Assembly: GCA_052389435.1 (NCBI GenBank) | Contig: JBQTIB010000171.1 | Coordinates: 1 to 22,796, forward strand | Length of the DNA stretch: 22,796 nt | Direction: 5' to 3' | DNA from: JBQTKD01 sp052389435 | GTDB taxonomy: Bacteria > Actinomycetota > Actinomycetes > Sporichthyales > Sporichthyaceae | Part shown: positions 13,185 to 22,001 of the stretch, one piece after another | Layout: each line of letters opens with the position of its first letter | Numbering within the stretch: the stretch's first letter is position 1 | Notes under the pieces: model-generated | Database searches by the model: none | The model's input: the letters and a program-made list of their open reading frames with translations, nothing else | Told to the model about the DNA's origin: nothing | Made by a program: the position numbers and the translations under genes

Positions 13185-14468
13185 GTGACCGATCGCCCCG
13201 GCTCACGCGGTGCCCGAGAGGCCGACGTCATCGTCGTCGGCGCCGGTCCCGCGGGCTCAACGGCCGCGTTTCACCTGGCGCGGGCCGGGCTCGACGTCGC
13301 TCTGCTGGAAAAGACCCGGTTCCCCCGCGAGAAGGTCTGCGGCGACGGGCTGACGCCGCGCGCGGTCAAGCAGCTCATCGCCATGGGCATCCCGCTGCGT
13401 GCCGAAGACGGCTGGATTCGCAACCACGGCCTGCGCATCATCGGCGGCGGAACGCGGCTGCAGCTGCCCTGGCCGGACCTGTCGAGCTTCCCCGAGTACG
13501 GCCTGGTCCGCACCCGGCTGGACTTCGACGAGATCCTCGCCCGCAACGCCGAGAAGGCCGGCGCCTCGCTCTACGAGGGCACCAACGTCACCGGTCCGAT
13601 CCTCGAGGAACGCACCGATCGCGTGATCGGCGTCACGGCCAAGCAGGACGGGGCCGTCGTGGAGTACCGAGCCCCGGTCGTGCTGGCCTGCGACGGCAAC
13701 TCCGCGCGCCTGGCCCTGTCCCTCGGCCTGCACAAGCGCGAGGACCGCCCCATGGGCGTCGCGGTCCGCACCTACTACGAATCCCCTCGGCACGACGACG
13801 ACTGGCTCGAGTCGTGGCTCGAGCTGTGGGACTACTCCCAGTCCACCCCCCGCCTGCTGCCCGGGTACGGCTGGATCTTCGGCGTCGGGGACGGCACGAG
13901 CAACGTCGGCCTCGGGGTGCTGAACACCTCCGCCGCGTTCGGCAAAACCGACTACAGGCAGATGCTCAAGAGCTGGATGGAGGGCACCCCGGAGGAGTGG
14001 GGCTTCCGCGAGGAGAACCGCCGCGGAGACATCCTCGGTGCCGCCCTGCCGATGGGCTTCAACCGTCAGCCGCACTACACCCGCGGCGTCCTGCTCGTCG
14101 GGGACTCCGGCGGCATGGTGAACCCCTTCAACGGCGAAGGCATCGCCTACGCCATGGAGTCCGCGGCCCTGGCCGCGGAGATCGTGGCCCAGGCTCTCGG
14201 CCGCGAGGGCGAGGCGCGCGAGCGCGCCCTGCACGGGTACCCGACCGCGCTCAAGCAGGCCTACGGCGGCTACTACACACTGGGCCGCGTCTTCGTGAAG
14301 TTGATCGGCAACCCCAACGTCATGAAGATGGCGACGCGCCACGGGCTCCCGCACCCGACGCTGATGCGCTTCACGTTGAAACTACTTGCGAATCTGACCG
14401 ACCCCACCGCCGGGGACGCGATGGACCGGGTCATCAACGGTCTGTCGAAAATCGCCCCGGCAGCTTGA
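13185..14468 (+). CDS. menJ: Geranylgeranyl reductase-family flavoprotein, probable menaquinone side-chain reductase
   Basis: A 427-residue FAD-dependent reductase of the geranylgeranyl reductase family. It has the dinucleotide-binding motif VIVVGAGPAGSTAA (15-28), the family motif FPREKVCGDGL (46-56) and the second FAD motif GDSGGMVNPFNGEGIAYAMES near 305-325. In mycobacteria the homologue MenJ saturates one isoprene unit of menaquinone; the menG and nuo neighbours support the same job here. Reduction of other polyprenyl lipids remains possible. The GTG at 13185 is the likely start. Upstream frame sequence belongs to the regulatory gap. Spacing to nuoA is 66 nt, so menJ and nuo may share a transcript. 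Confidence 0.88.
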   Translation: MTDRPGSRGAREADVIVVGAGPAGSTAAFHLARAGLDVALLEKTRFPREKVCGDGLTPRAVKQLIAMGIPLRAEDGWIRNHGLRIIGGGTRLQLPWPDLSSFPEYGLVRTRLDFDEILARNAEKAGASLYEGTNVTGPILEERTDRVIGVTAKQDGAVVEYRAPVVLACDGNSARLALSLGLHKREDRPMGVAVRTYYESPRHDDDWLESWLELWDYSQSTPRLLPGYGWIFGVGDGTSNVGLGVLNTSAAFGKTDYRQMLKSWMEGTPEEWGFREENRRGDILGAALPMGFNRQPHYTRGVLLVGDSGGMVNPFNGEGIAYAMESAALAAEIVAQALGREGEARERALHGYPTALKQAYGGYYTLGRVFVKLIGNPNVMKMATRHGLPHPTLMRFTLKLLANLTDPTAGDAMDRVINGLSKIAPAA

Positions 14469-14534
14469 GGCACGAACGGCCCGACCCGCCCGGTCGGAGC
14501 CGGAACCGCAAGGGACTTCAGGAAGGAGCGCGCG

Positions 14535-14900
14535 ATGGAAGGCAACACCTGGATCCCGGTCGCGGTGCTCGCGGCGCTCGCGTTCGGCTTCGCCGCCTTC
14601 TCCGTCGTCGCCGGGGCGCTGACCGGGCCCAAGCGCTACAACCGCGCCAAGCTCGACGCCTACGAGTGCGGCATCGAGCCGACCCCGCAGCCCGTGGGCG
14701 GTGGCCGCTTCCCGATCAAGTACTTCCTGACGGCGATGCTCTTCATCATTTTCGACGTCGAGATCATCTTCCTGTACCCGTGGGCCGTCACCTTCGACCA
14801 GTTCGGGATCTTCATCCTCACCGAGATGGTCCTGTTCATCGTGACGGTCTTCATCCCGTTCGTGTACGTCTGGCGCCGGGGTGGGCTGGATTGGGACTGA
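14535..14900 (+). CDS. nuoA: NADH-quinone oxidoreductase subunit A
   Basis: A 121-residue membrane subunit of complex I with three predicted helices (about 7-29, 63-84 and 91-113). The loop between helices 1 and 2 carries the conserved YECGIEP (43-49), whose cysteine lies near the quinone-entry region in known structures. The helix 2 acidic residues D74 and E76 in FDVEIIFL are the family hallmark. The ATG follows GGAAGGAG with good spacing. It is the first nuo gene and follows menJ. Confidence 0.95.
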   Translation: MEGNTWIPVAVLAALAFGFAAFSVVAGALTGPKRYNRAKLDAYECGIEPTPQPVGGGRFPIKYFLTAMLFIIFDVEIIFLYPWAVTFDQFGIFILTEMVLFIVTVFIPFVYVWRRGGLDWD

Positions 14901-14954
14901 CCGGTTAGTCGAACGAGTAATCCACATCCGCCCGATGTAAGGAGAGCTCCACCC

Positions 14955-15509
14955 ATGGGAGTCGAAGAGAAACTCCCCAGCGGCTTCCTGCTGACCTCCG
15001 TCGAAGGACTGGTCGGCTACATGCGGAAGAACTCGCTGTGGCCCGCGACGTTCGGCCTCGCCTGCTGCGCCATCGAGATGATGGCCACCGGCACCGGCCG
15101 CTACGACATCGCGCGATTCGGCATGGAGGCGTTTCGCGCCTCGCCCCGCCAGGCGGACCTGATGATCGTCGCCGGTCGAGTCAGCAACAAGATGGCCCCC
15201 GTCGTGCGGCAGATCTACGACCAGATGGCCAACCCGAAGTGGGTGCTGGCCATGGGCGTCTGCGCCTCCTCGGGCGGCATGTTCAACAACTACGCGATCG
15301 TCCAGGGCGTCGACCACGTGGTGCCCGTCGACATCTACCTGCCCGGCTGTCCGCCGCGGCCGGAGATGCTGCTCGACGCGATCCTCAAGCTGCACCAGCA
15401 GATCCAGGACACCAAGCTGGGGCCGCACCGGGTCAAGGAGCGCAAGGAGCTCGAGACCCTGGCGTTGGATGCGCAGCCGACGTCGGAGATGAAGGGCCTG
15501 CTCCGATGA
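14955..15509 (+). CDS. nuoB: NADH-quinone oxidoreductase subunit B
   Basis: A 184-residue peripheral-arm subunit that holds the last [4Fe-4S] cluster, N2, which passes electrons to the quinone. The four ligands are seen: adjacent C37 and C38 in GLACCAIEMM, C103 in MGVCASSGG and C132 in LPGCPPRPE. The quinone-site strand RYDIARFGMEAFRASPRQAD is intact. The ATG at 14955 follows AAGGAGAG. It lies 54 nt after nuoA and 10 nt before nuoC. Confidence 0.96.
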   Translation: MGVEEKLPSGFLLTSVEGLVGYMRKNSLWPATFGLACCAIEMMATGTGRYDIARFGMEAFRASPRQADLMIVAGRVSNKMAPVVRQIYDQMANPKWVLAMGVCASSGGMFNNYAIVQGVDHVVPVDIYLPGCPPRPEMLLDAILKLHQQIQDTKLGPHRVKERKELETLALDAQPTSEMKGLLR

Positions 15510-15519
15510 GGGAGATTCG

Positions 15520-16308
15520 GTGACCGACGAGAAGTCCACGCACAGCGAACAGCAGGTCGAGACGCCAGGCGCGGCCGAAGAGGTGCCCCAGGTCGTCGAG
15601 CAGGCGGCGGTGGAGCAGAGCCCGGAGAATCTGCCCAACGTTCCCGGGGCCGTGACGGTCGGCGTTCGTCGCGGCATGTTCGGCGTCACGGGAACCGGCG
15701 ACACCTCGGGGTACTCCGGCCTGGTTCGCCAGATCCAGCTGCCGGCCGCGAGCCCGGCGCCCTACGGCGGCTGGTTCGACGCCGTCGCCGCCGATCTGCG
15801 CTCGGGGCTGACCCCGCACGGCGTCTTCTACGGCGATGCGATCGAGGCCGTCGTCGTCGACCGCGGCGAGATCACCTTCCACGTCGCGCGCGAGCACCTC
15901 GTCCCCGTGGCCCAGACGCTGCGCGACGCCCCGGAACTGCGCTTCGAGTTCTGCTCCGGCGTTTCCGGGGTGCACTACCCGGAGCAGACGGGCCGCGAAC
16001 TGCACGCGGTCTACCACCTGCTCTCGATCACCCACAACCGGCGGATTCGCCTCGAGGTCTCGGTCCCGGACGCGGACCCGCACCTGCCCTCGCTCTACTA
16101 CGTCTATCCGACGAACGACTGGCACGAGCGCGAGACCTTCGACTTCTTCGGCATCATTTTCGACGGTCACCCCGCGCTGACCCGCATCGAAATGCCGGAC
16201 GACTGGCCCGGCCACCCGCAGCGCAAGGACTATCCGCTCGGCGGCATCCCGGTGGAGTACAAGGGCGCGCAGATCCCGCCCCCGGACGAGCGGAGGGCCT
16301 ACAACTGA
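15520..16308 (+). CDS. nuoC: NADH-quinone oxidoreductase subunit C
   Basis: A 262-residue complex I 30-kDa subunit of the peripheral arm, which carries no cofactor. The C-terminal signature NDWHERETFDFFGIIFDGHP (about 197-216) and RKDYPLGG are intact. The first 45 or so residues (EKSTHSEQQVETPGAAEEVPQ and on) are acidic, Gln/Glu-rich and probably disordered, an extension not found in the E. coli or Thermus proteins. GTG start at 15520, ten nt after nuoB, with GAGGGAG upstream. The stop overlaps the nuoD start (TGATG). Confidence 0.95.
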   Translation: MTDEKSTHSEQQVETPGAAEEVPQVVEQAAVEQSPENLPNVPGAVTVGVRRGMFGVTGTGDTSGYSGLVRQIQLPAASPAPYGGWFDAVAADLRSGLTPHGVFYGDAIEAVVVDRGEITFHVAREHLVPVAQTLRDAPELRFEFCSGVSGVHYPEQTGRELHAVYHLLSITHNRRIRLEVSVPDADPHLPSLYYVYPTNDWHERETFDFFGIIFDGHPALTRIEMPDDWPGHPQRKDYPLGGIPVEYKGAQIPPPDERRAYN

Positions 16309-17639
16309 TGGCCGTCAACGACCCCTACGCCGCGACCTCGGACAACACCACCGAGGGCCGCGTCTTCAACATCACCGGCGGCGACTGGGACGAGGTCGTC
16401 GCCGACCTCGGCGAGCTCGCCGACGAGCGCATCGTCGTGAACATGGGCCCGCAGCACCCGTCCACCCACGGCGTGCTCCGGCTCATCCTGGAACTCGACG
16501 GCGAAACGGTCACCGAGGCCCGCTGCGGCATCGGGTACCTGCACACCGGCATCGAGAAGAACTGCGAGTACCGCAGCTGGACCCAGGGCGTCACCTTCGT
16601 GACGCGCATGGACTACCTCTCGCCGTTCTACTCCGAGACCGGGTACTGCCTGGCGCTGGAAAAGCTCCTCGGCATCACCGAGCAGATTCCGGAGCGGGCC
16701 ACCGTCGCGCGGGTCCTGCTGATGGAGCTCAACCGCATCTCCTCCCACCTGGTGGCCCTGGCCACCGGCGGCATGGAGCTCGGCGCGATCACCCCGATGA
16801 TGTTCGGCTTCCGCGAGCGCGAGGAGATCCTCGACATCTTCGAGGAGATCTCCGGCCTGCGGATGAACAACGCGTTCATTCGGCCCGGTGGCCTGGCCGG
16901 GGACATCCCCGACACGGCGATCGAGAAGATCCGTGCGCTCATCGAGGTCTGGCCCACCCGTGCCAAGGACTACGTGAAGCTGCTCAACGGGCAGCCGATC
17001 TGGCAGGCCCGCACGCAGGGCGTCGGGTACCTGGATCTGACGGGGTGTATGGCCCTGGGCGTCACCGGCCCGGTCCTGCGGTCCACCGGCTTCCCGCACG
17101 ACCTGCGCAAGTCCCAGCCCTACTGCGGGTACGAGACCTACGAGTTCGACGTGATCACCGAGGACTCCTGCGACGCCTGGGGCCGGTACCTGGTCCGACT
17201 GCGCGAGATGACCGAGTCCATCAAGATCGTCGAGCAGTGCGTGGACCGCCTCCGCCCGGGTCCGGTGATGGTCGAGGACAAGAAGATCGCCTGGCCCGCG
17301 CAGCTGTCGGTCGGCAGCGACGGGCAGGGCAACTCCCTCGAACACATCAAGAAGATCATGGGCCAGTCGATGGAGGCCCTGATCCACCACTTCAAGCTCG
17401 TCACCGAGGGCTTCCGGGTCCCGGCCGGGCAGGTGTACCAGGCCATCGAAAGTCCGCGCGGCGAGCTGGGCGTGCACCTGGTCTCCGACGGCGGCACCCG
17501 CCCGTACCGGGTCCACTTCCGCGACCCGTCGTTTGTGAACCTGCAGTCGGTTGCGGCCATGAGCGAGGGCTCGCTCGTCGCCGACGTCGTCGCGGCGGTC
17601 GCCTCGATCGACCCGGTCATGGGAGGGGTGGACAGGTGA
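16308..17639 (+). CDS. nuoD: NADH-quinone oxidoreductase subunit D
   Basis: A 443-residue complex I 49-kDa subunit that shapes the quinone pocket with NuoB. Visible signatures are NMGPQHPSTHGVLRL (45-59), with H50 and H54 near the quinone site, IGYLHTGIEK (75-84), MDYLSPFYSE, and PRGELGVHLVSDGG near the C-terminus. It is homologous to the large NiFe-hydrogenase subunit but lacks the Ni-binding cysteines, as expected. The ATG overlaps the nuoC stop by one base, indicating translational coupling. The stop overlaps the nuoE GTG (GTGA). Confidence 0.97.
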   Translation: MAVNDPYAATSDNTTEGRVFNITGGDWDEVVADLGELADERIVVNMGPQHPSTHGVLRLILELDGETVTEARCGIGYLHTGIEKNCEYRSWTQGVTFVTRMDYLSPFYSETGYCLALEKLLGITEQIPERATVARVLLMELNRISSHLVALATGGMELGAITPMMFGFREREEILDIFEEISGLRMNNAFIRPGGLAGDIPDTAIEKIRALIEVWPTRAKDYVKLLNGQPIWQARTQGVGYLDLTGCMALGVTGPVLRSTGFPHDLRKSQPYCGYETYEFDVITEDSCDAWGRYLVRLREMTESIKIVEQCVDRLRPGPVMVEDKKIAWPAQLSVGSDGQGNSLEHIKKIMGQSMEALIHHFKLVTEGFRVPAGQVYQAIESPRGELGVHLVSDGGTRPYRVHFRDPSFVNLQSVAAMSEGSLVADVVAAVASIDPVMGGVDR

Positions 17640-18295
17640 CTATTTCGGAGGCCTGTCGGCAGGAGATGCGCCAGATCGTCGCGCGCTATCCGCAGTCGCG
17701 ATCGGCCCTGCTGCCGATGCTGCACCTGTGCCAGTCCGAGGAGGGCTACGTCAGCCCCGAGGGCGTCGCGGCGTGCGCGGAGGAACTCGGCCTGACCGTC
17801 GCCGAGGTCGGCGCGGTCGCGACCTTCTACACGATGTACAAGCGCCGCCCGATCGGCGAGTACCACGTCGGCGTCTGCACCAACACGCTCTGCGCCGTGA
17901 TGGGCGGGGACACGATCTTCGCCGAACTCAAACGCCACCTCGGCATCGGCAACGACGAGACCACGCCCGACGGCACCGTGACGCTGGAACACATCGAGTG
18001 CAACGCGGCCTGCGACTACGCGCCGGTCATGACGGTCAACTGGGAGTTCTTCGACAACCAGACCCCGACCACGGCCAAGGCGCTCGTCGACGACCTACGG
18101 CGCGGTCGCCCGGTCAACCCGACCCGCGGCGCCGGACCCGTCTGCACCTGGAAGGAAGCCTCGCGCGTGCTCGCGGGCTTTTCCGACGGCCGCGCCGACG
18201 AGGGCCCGGTAGCCGGTCCCGCCTCCCTGGTCGGCCTCGAGTACGCCAAGCAGCGCGGCGACAAGGCCCCGTCGATGCCGCATGGAGACATCTGA
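17636..18295 (+). CDS. nuoE: NADH-quinone oxidoreductase subunit E
   Basis: A 219-residue thioredoxin-like [2Fe-2S] subunit of the NADH-input module (cluster N1a). The four ligands are C81 and C86 in VCTNTLCAVMGG and C122 and C126 in ECNAACDYAP. It is longer than E. coli NuoE because of a roughly 60-residue C-terminal tail (from about 155, including NPTRGAGPVCTWKEASRVL), as seen in actinobacteria. The GTG start overlaps the nuoD stop by four bases and has GGGAGGGG 7 nt upstream. The stop overlaps the nuoF ATG by one base. Confidence 0.95.
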   Translation: MTISEACRQEMRQIVARYPQSRSALLPMLHLCQSEEGYVSPEGVAACAEELGLTVAEVGAVATFYTMYKRRPIGEYHVGVCTNTLCAVMGGDTIFAELKRHLGIGNDETTPDGTVTLEHIECNAACDYAPVMTVNWEFFDNQTPTTAKALVDDLRRGRPVNPTRGAGPVCTWKEASRVLAGFSDGRADEGPVAGPASLVGLEYAKQRGDKAPSMPHGDI

Positions 18296-19593
18296 TGCTC
18301 ACACCGGTGCTCTCGGCCCACTGGGACGATCCCGACTCGCACACGATCGGCGGGTACGAACGGCGCGGCGGATACAACGCCGCGCGCCGCGCCATCAAGG
18401 ACATGGACCCCGACGCGATCATCGCGTTGGTGAAGGACTCCGGCCTGCGCGGGCGCGGGGGAGCGGGCTTCCCCACCGGCATGAAGTGGTCCTTCATCCC
18501 GCAGGGCGACGGGAAACCGCACTACCTGGTCATCAACGCCGACGAGTCCGAGCCGGGCACGTGCAAGGACATCCCGTTGATGATGGCCAATCCGCACGTG
18601 CTGATCGAGGGCATCGTCATCGCGAGCTACGCGATCCGCGCCTCGCACGCGTTCATCTACATCCGCGGCGAGGTCACCCACGTCGTCCGCCGCCTGCAGC
18701 AGGCGGTGGCGCAGGCGTATGCGCGCGGCTACCTCGGCAGGACCGTGTTCGGCAGCACCTACAGCCTCGACGTCGTCGTCCACGCCGGCGCCGGGGCGTA
18801 CATCTGCGGCGAAGAGACCGCGCTGCTCGACTCCCTCGAGGGCCGGCGCGGTCAGCCGCGACTGCGTCCGCCGTTCCCGGCCGTCGCCGGTCTCTACGGC
18901 TGCCCGACGGTCATCAACAACGTCGAGTCCATCGCCTCGGTCCCCTCCATCGTCGCCGGCGGCACCGAGTGGTTCGGCTCCATGGGCACCGAGAAGTCCA
19001 AGGGCTACACGCTGTACTCGCTGTCCGGCCACGTGCAGAACCCTGGCCAGTACGAGGCTCCGCTCGGCATCACGCTGCGTCAGTTGCTCGACCTGTCCGG
19101 CGGAATGCGTCCGGGCCACCGATTGAAGTTCTGGACCCCGGGCGGCTCCTCCACCCCGATCCTGACCGACGAACACCTCGACGTCCCCCTGGACTACGAA
19201 GGCGTCGGCGCGGCCGGCTCGATGCTCGGCACCAAGGCCCTGCAGTGCTTCGACGAGACCGTCTGCGTGGTTCGAGCCGTGCTGCGCTGGACCGAGTTCT
19301 ACGCCCACGAGTCCTGCGGCAAGTGCACTCCCTGCCGCGAAGGCACCTACTGGCTGGTGCAGGTGCTGCGCCGCCTGGAGAACGGCCAGGGCGAAGAAAA
19401 GGACCTCGACACCCTGCTCGACCTGTCCGACAACATCCTGGGCCGATCCTTCTGCGCCCTCGGCGACGGCGCGACGAGCCCGATCACCTCCTCGATCCAG
19501 TACTTCCGGGAGGAATACCTCGCCCATCTCGACGGCGCGGGTTGCCCGTTCGACCCGGCCGCCTCGAACCTCTTCGCGGGAGCGCGCGTATGA
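18295..19593 (+). CDS. nuoF: NADH-quinone oxidoreductase subunit F
   Basis: A 432-residue subunit that oxidises NADH through FMN. The FMN/NADH glycine loop GRGGAGFPTG (53-62), NADESEPGTCKD (81-92) and AYICGEETALLDSLEG (168-183) are intact. Cluster N3 ligands are C341, C344 and C347 in ESCGKCTPCREG plus C387 in RSFCALGDGA. Length is normal. It forms the NADH-dehydrogenase module with NuoE and NuoG. The ATG at 18295 overlaps the nuoE stop, and the stop overlaps the nuoG ATG by four bases (ATGA). Confidence 0.97.
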   Translation: MLTPVLSAHWDDPDSHTIGGYERRGGYNAARRAIKDMDPDAIIALVKDSGLRGRGGAGFPTGMKWSFIPQGDGKPHYLVINADESEPGTCKDIPLMMANPHVLIEGIVIASYAIRASHAFIYIRGEVTHVVRRLQQAVAQAYARGYLGRTVFGSTYSLDVVVHAGAGAYICGEETALLDSLEGRRGQPRLRPPFPAVAGLYGCPTVINNVESIASVPSIVAGGTEWFGSMGTEKSKGYTLYSLSGHVQNPGQYEAPLGITLRQLLDLSGGMRPGHRLKFWTPGGSSTPILTDEHLDVPLDYEGVGAAGSMLGTKALQCFDETVCVVRAVLRWTEFYAHESCGKCTPCREGTYWLVQVLRRLENGQGEEKDLDTLLDLSDNILGRSFCALGDGATSPITSSIQYFREEYLAHLDGAGCPFDPAASNLFAGARV

Positions 19594-22001
19594 CCGCCGA
19601 AGTAGTGCCGGCCACCGACCTGGTCAATCTGACCATCGACGGCATCCCGATCTCGGTCCCGAAGGGGACGCTGATCATCCGGGCCGCCGAGCAGTTGGGC
19701 ATCCAGATCCCGCGCTTCTGCGACCACCCCCTGCTCGACCCGGTCGGCGCGTGCCGCCAGTGCCTCGTCGAGGCGACCGGGCAGCGCAAGCCGCTCGCGG
19801 CCTGCACCTCCACGGTGATGGAGGGCATGGAGGTCCAGACCCAGCTGACCTCGCCGGTGGCGGACAAGGCGCAGCAGGGCGTCATGGAACTGCTGCTCAT
19901 CAACCACCCGTTGGACTGCCCGGTCTGCGACAAGGGCGGGGAGTGCCCGCTGCAGAACCAGGCAATGTCCAACGGCCGCGCGGACTCCCGCTTCGAGGAG
20001 AAGAAGCGGACCTTCGACAAGCCGGTCAACATCTCCGCGCAGGTGCTGCTCGACCGCGAACGCTGCGTGCTCTGCGCCCGGTGCACCCGCTTCTCCAAGC
20101 AGATCGCGGGCGACCCGTTCATCGACCTGTTCGAACGCGGCGCGCTGCAGCAGGTCTCGATCTACGAAGACCACCCGTTCGAGAGCTACTTCTCCGGCAA
20201 CACCATCCAGATCTGCCCGGTCGGTGCGCTGACCTCGGCGGCCTACCGCTTCCGCTCCCGCCCGTTCGACCTCGTCTCCACCCCGTCGGTCTGCGAGCAC
20301 TGCTCCTCGGGCTGCGCGCAGCGCACCGACCACCGCCGCGGCAAGGTCATGCGCCGGCTGTCCGGGGAAGACCACGAAGTCAACGAAGAGTGGAACTGCG
20401 ACAAGGGCCGCTTCGCCTTCGCCTACGGCCAGCGCCCGGACCGCATCACCACCCCGCTGATTCGCGACGCCGACGGCACCCTGGTGCCGGCGTCCTGGCG
20501 CGAAGCGCTGTCGGTCGTGGCCGAGAAACTGGAAGCCGAACGGGGCCGGATCGGTCTGCTCGTCGGCGGTCGGTTGACCGTCGAGGACAACTACGCGTGG
20601 TCGAAGTTCGCCCGCACCGTCTGCGACACCAACGACGTCGACTTCCGTGCCCGTCCGCACTCGGTGGAGGAAATCGACTTCCTCGCCCGGCACGTGGTCG
20701 GCCGCGGCGTCGCCGCCGGTACTCCCGGCACCGTCACCCACACCTCGATCGAGAACTCCTCGGCGGTCCTGCTCGTCGGCCTCGAGGCCGAGGAGGAGGC
20801 CGCGGGGATCTTCCTGCGGCTGCGCAAGGCCAACCAGAAGCGGGGCCTGGCGACCTGGTCGCTCGCACCGTTCGCCACGGGCGGCCTGACCAAGTGCGGC
20901 GGCACCCTGCTCACCACCGTTCCCGGCGGCGAAACCGCGATGCTCGACCGCATCGGCGCCGGCGAGTGGGGCGTCGCGGACCAGCTCAGGAACGCGGGCA
21001 CCATCCTCGTCGGCGAGCGCCTCGCGGCCGTACCCGGCGCCTTGACCGCGGTGACCCGCCTGGCCCAGGCCACCGGTGCCGCCGTGGCGTGGATTCCGCG
21101 GCGGGCGGGCGAGCGCGGCGCCCTCGAAACCGGCGTCCTGCCCTACCTGCTGCCCGGCGGGCGTCCGGTCGCCGACGCGGCCGCCCGCGCCGAGACCGGC
21201 GCGATCTGGGGCGTCTACGACCTCCCGGAGCGTCCGGGACGCGACACCGCGGGCATCGTCGCCGCGGCCGCCGCCGGCCGGCTCAAGGTCCTCGTGGTCG
21301 GCGGCGTCGACACCGACGACCTGCCGGACCCGGCCGCGGCGCTCGTCGCGTTCAAGCTCGTCGACTTCCTCGTCTCCATCGAGATGCGACCCTCCGAGGT
21401 CACCGACCGCGCCGACGTGGTCTTCCCGATCGGCCCGGTCGCCGAGAAGGAGGGCACCTTCCTGAACTGGGAGGGCCGGATGCGCGAGTTCGAACAGGCC
21501 CTGCGCGGCGCCAACTCGCTGACCGACCTGCGGGTGCTCGAGGCGATCGCCGAGGAGATGGACCGTTCGATGCACCTGCGCGACGCGGCCTCGGCTCGCG
21601 CCGAGATGTCGCGCTTCGGGCCCTGGAGCGGCGCCGCGTTCGGCGCGACCGCCCCCGTGGGCGCGACCCCGCCGATGCCGGACATGGGACACGCCGTCCT
21701 CGCCTCGTGGCGGATGCTGCTCGACCTCGGCCGCATGCAGGACGGCGAACCGAACCTGGCCCGCACCGCCCGCAAGCCGGTTGCTCGCATCTCGGCCACC
21801 ACCGCCGTCGAGGTCGGCGTCGCCGAGCACGACGTGCTCGTCGTCTCCGGGGAGCGCGGCAGCGTCCGCCTGCCCGTCGCCATCACCGACATGCCGGACC
21901 GCGTGGTCTGGCTTCCGACGAAGTCTCCGGGCAGCGCGGTCCTGCGGGATCTGGCCACCCCGGGCAGCGTCGTTCGCATCGCCGCAGGAGGCAGCTCGTG
22001 A
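19590..22001 (+). CDS. nuoG: NADH-quinone oxidoreductase subunit G
   Basis: An 803-residue iron-sulfur subunit of complex I. Ligands for four clusters are seen: [2Fe-2S] N1b at C44, C55, C58 and C72; N5 at H106, C110, C113 and C119 (HPLDCPVCDKGGECPLQ); N4 at C159, C162, C165 and C209; and a further set C235, C238, C242 and C270 (CX2CX3CX27C) matching the off-path N7 cluster of E. coli and Thermus. The rest is a molybdopterin-oxidoreductase-like fold without molybdenum function in this complex. The C-terminal half ends in a formate-dehydrogenase-like domain (VSGERGSVRLPVAITDMP). The ATG overlaps nuoF, and the stop overlaps the nuoH GTG. Confidence 0.96.
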   Translation: MTAEVVPATDLVNLTIDGIPISVPKGTLIIRAAEQLGIQIPRFCDHPLLDPVGACRQCLVEATGQRKPLAACTSTVMEGMEVQTQLTSPVADKAQQGVMELLLINHPLDCPVCDKGGECPLQNQAMSNGRADSRFEEKKRTFDKPVNISAQVLLDRERCVLCARCTRFSKQIAGDPFIDLFERGALQQVSIYEDHPFESYFSGNTIQICPVGALTSAAYRFRSRPFDLVSTPSVCEHCSSGCAQRTDHRRGKVMRRLSGEDHEVNEEWNCDKGRFAFAYGQRPDRITTPLIRDADGTLVPASWREALSVVAEKLEAERGRIGLLVGGRLTVEDNYAWSKFARTVCDTNDVDFRARPHSVEEIDFLARHVVGRGVAAGTPGTVTHTSIENSSAVLLVGLEAEEEAAGIFLRLRKANQKRGLATWSLAPFATGGLTKCGGTLLTTVPGGETAMLDRIGAGEWGVADQLRNAGTILVGERLAAVPGALTAVTRLAQATGAAVAWIPRRAGERGALETGVLPYLLPGGRPVADAAARAETGAIWGVYDLPERPGRDTAGIVAAAAAGRLKVLVVGGVDTDDLPDPAAALVAFKLVDFLVSIEMRPSEVTDRADVVFPIGPVAEKEGTFLNWEGRMREFEQALRGANSLTDLRVLEAIAEEMDRSMHLRDAASARAEMSRFGPWSGAAFGATAPVGATPPMPDMGHAVLASWRMLLDLGRMQDGEPNLARTARKPVARISATTAVEVGVAEHDVLVVSGERGSVRLPVAITDMPDRVVWLPTKSPGSAVLRDLATPGSVVRIAAGGSS
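21986..21991 (+). promoter_or_regulatory. Ribosome binding site of nuoH inside nuoG
   Basis: AGGAGG lies exactly 6 nt before the GTG at 21998, within the last codons of nuoG. It fixes the nuoH start as the GTG that overlaps the nuoG stop (GTGA). Confidence 0.7.
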
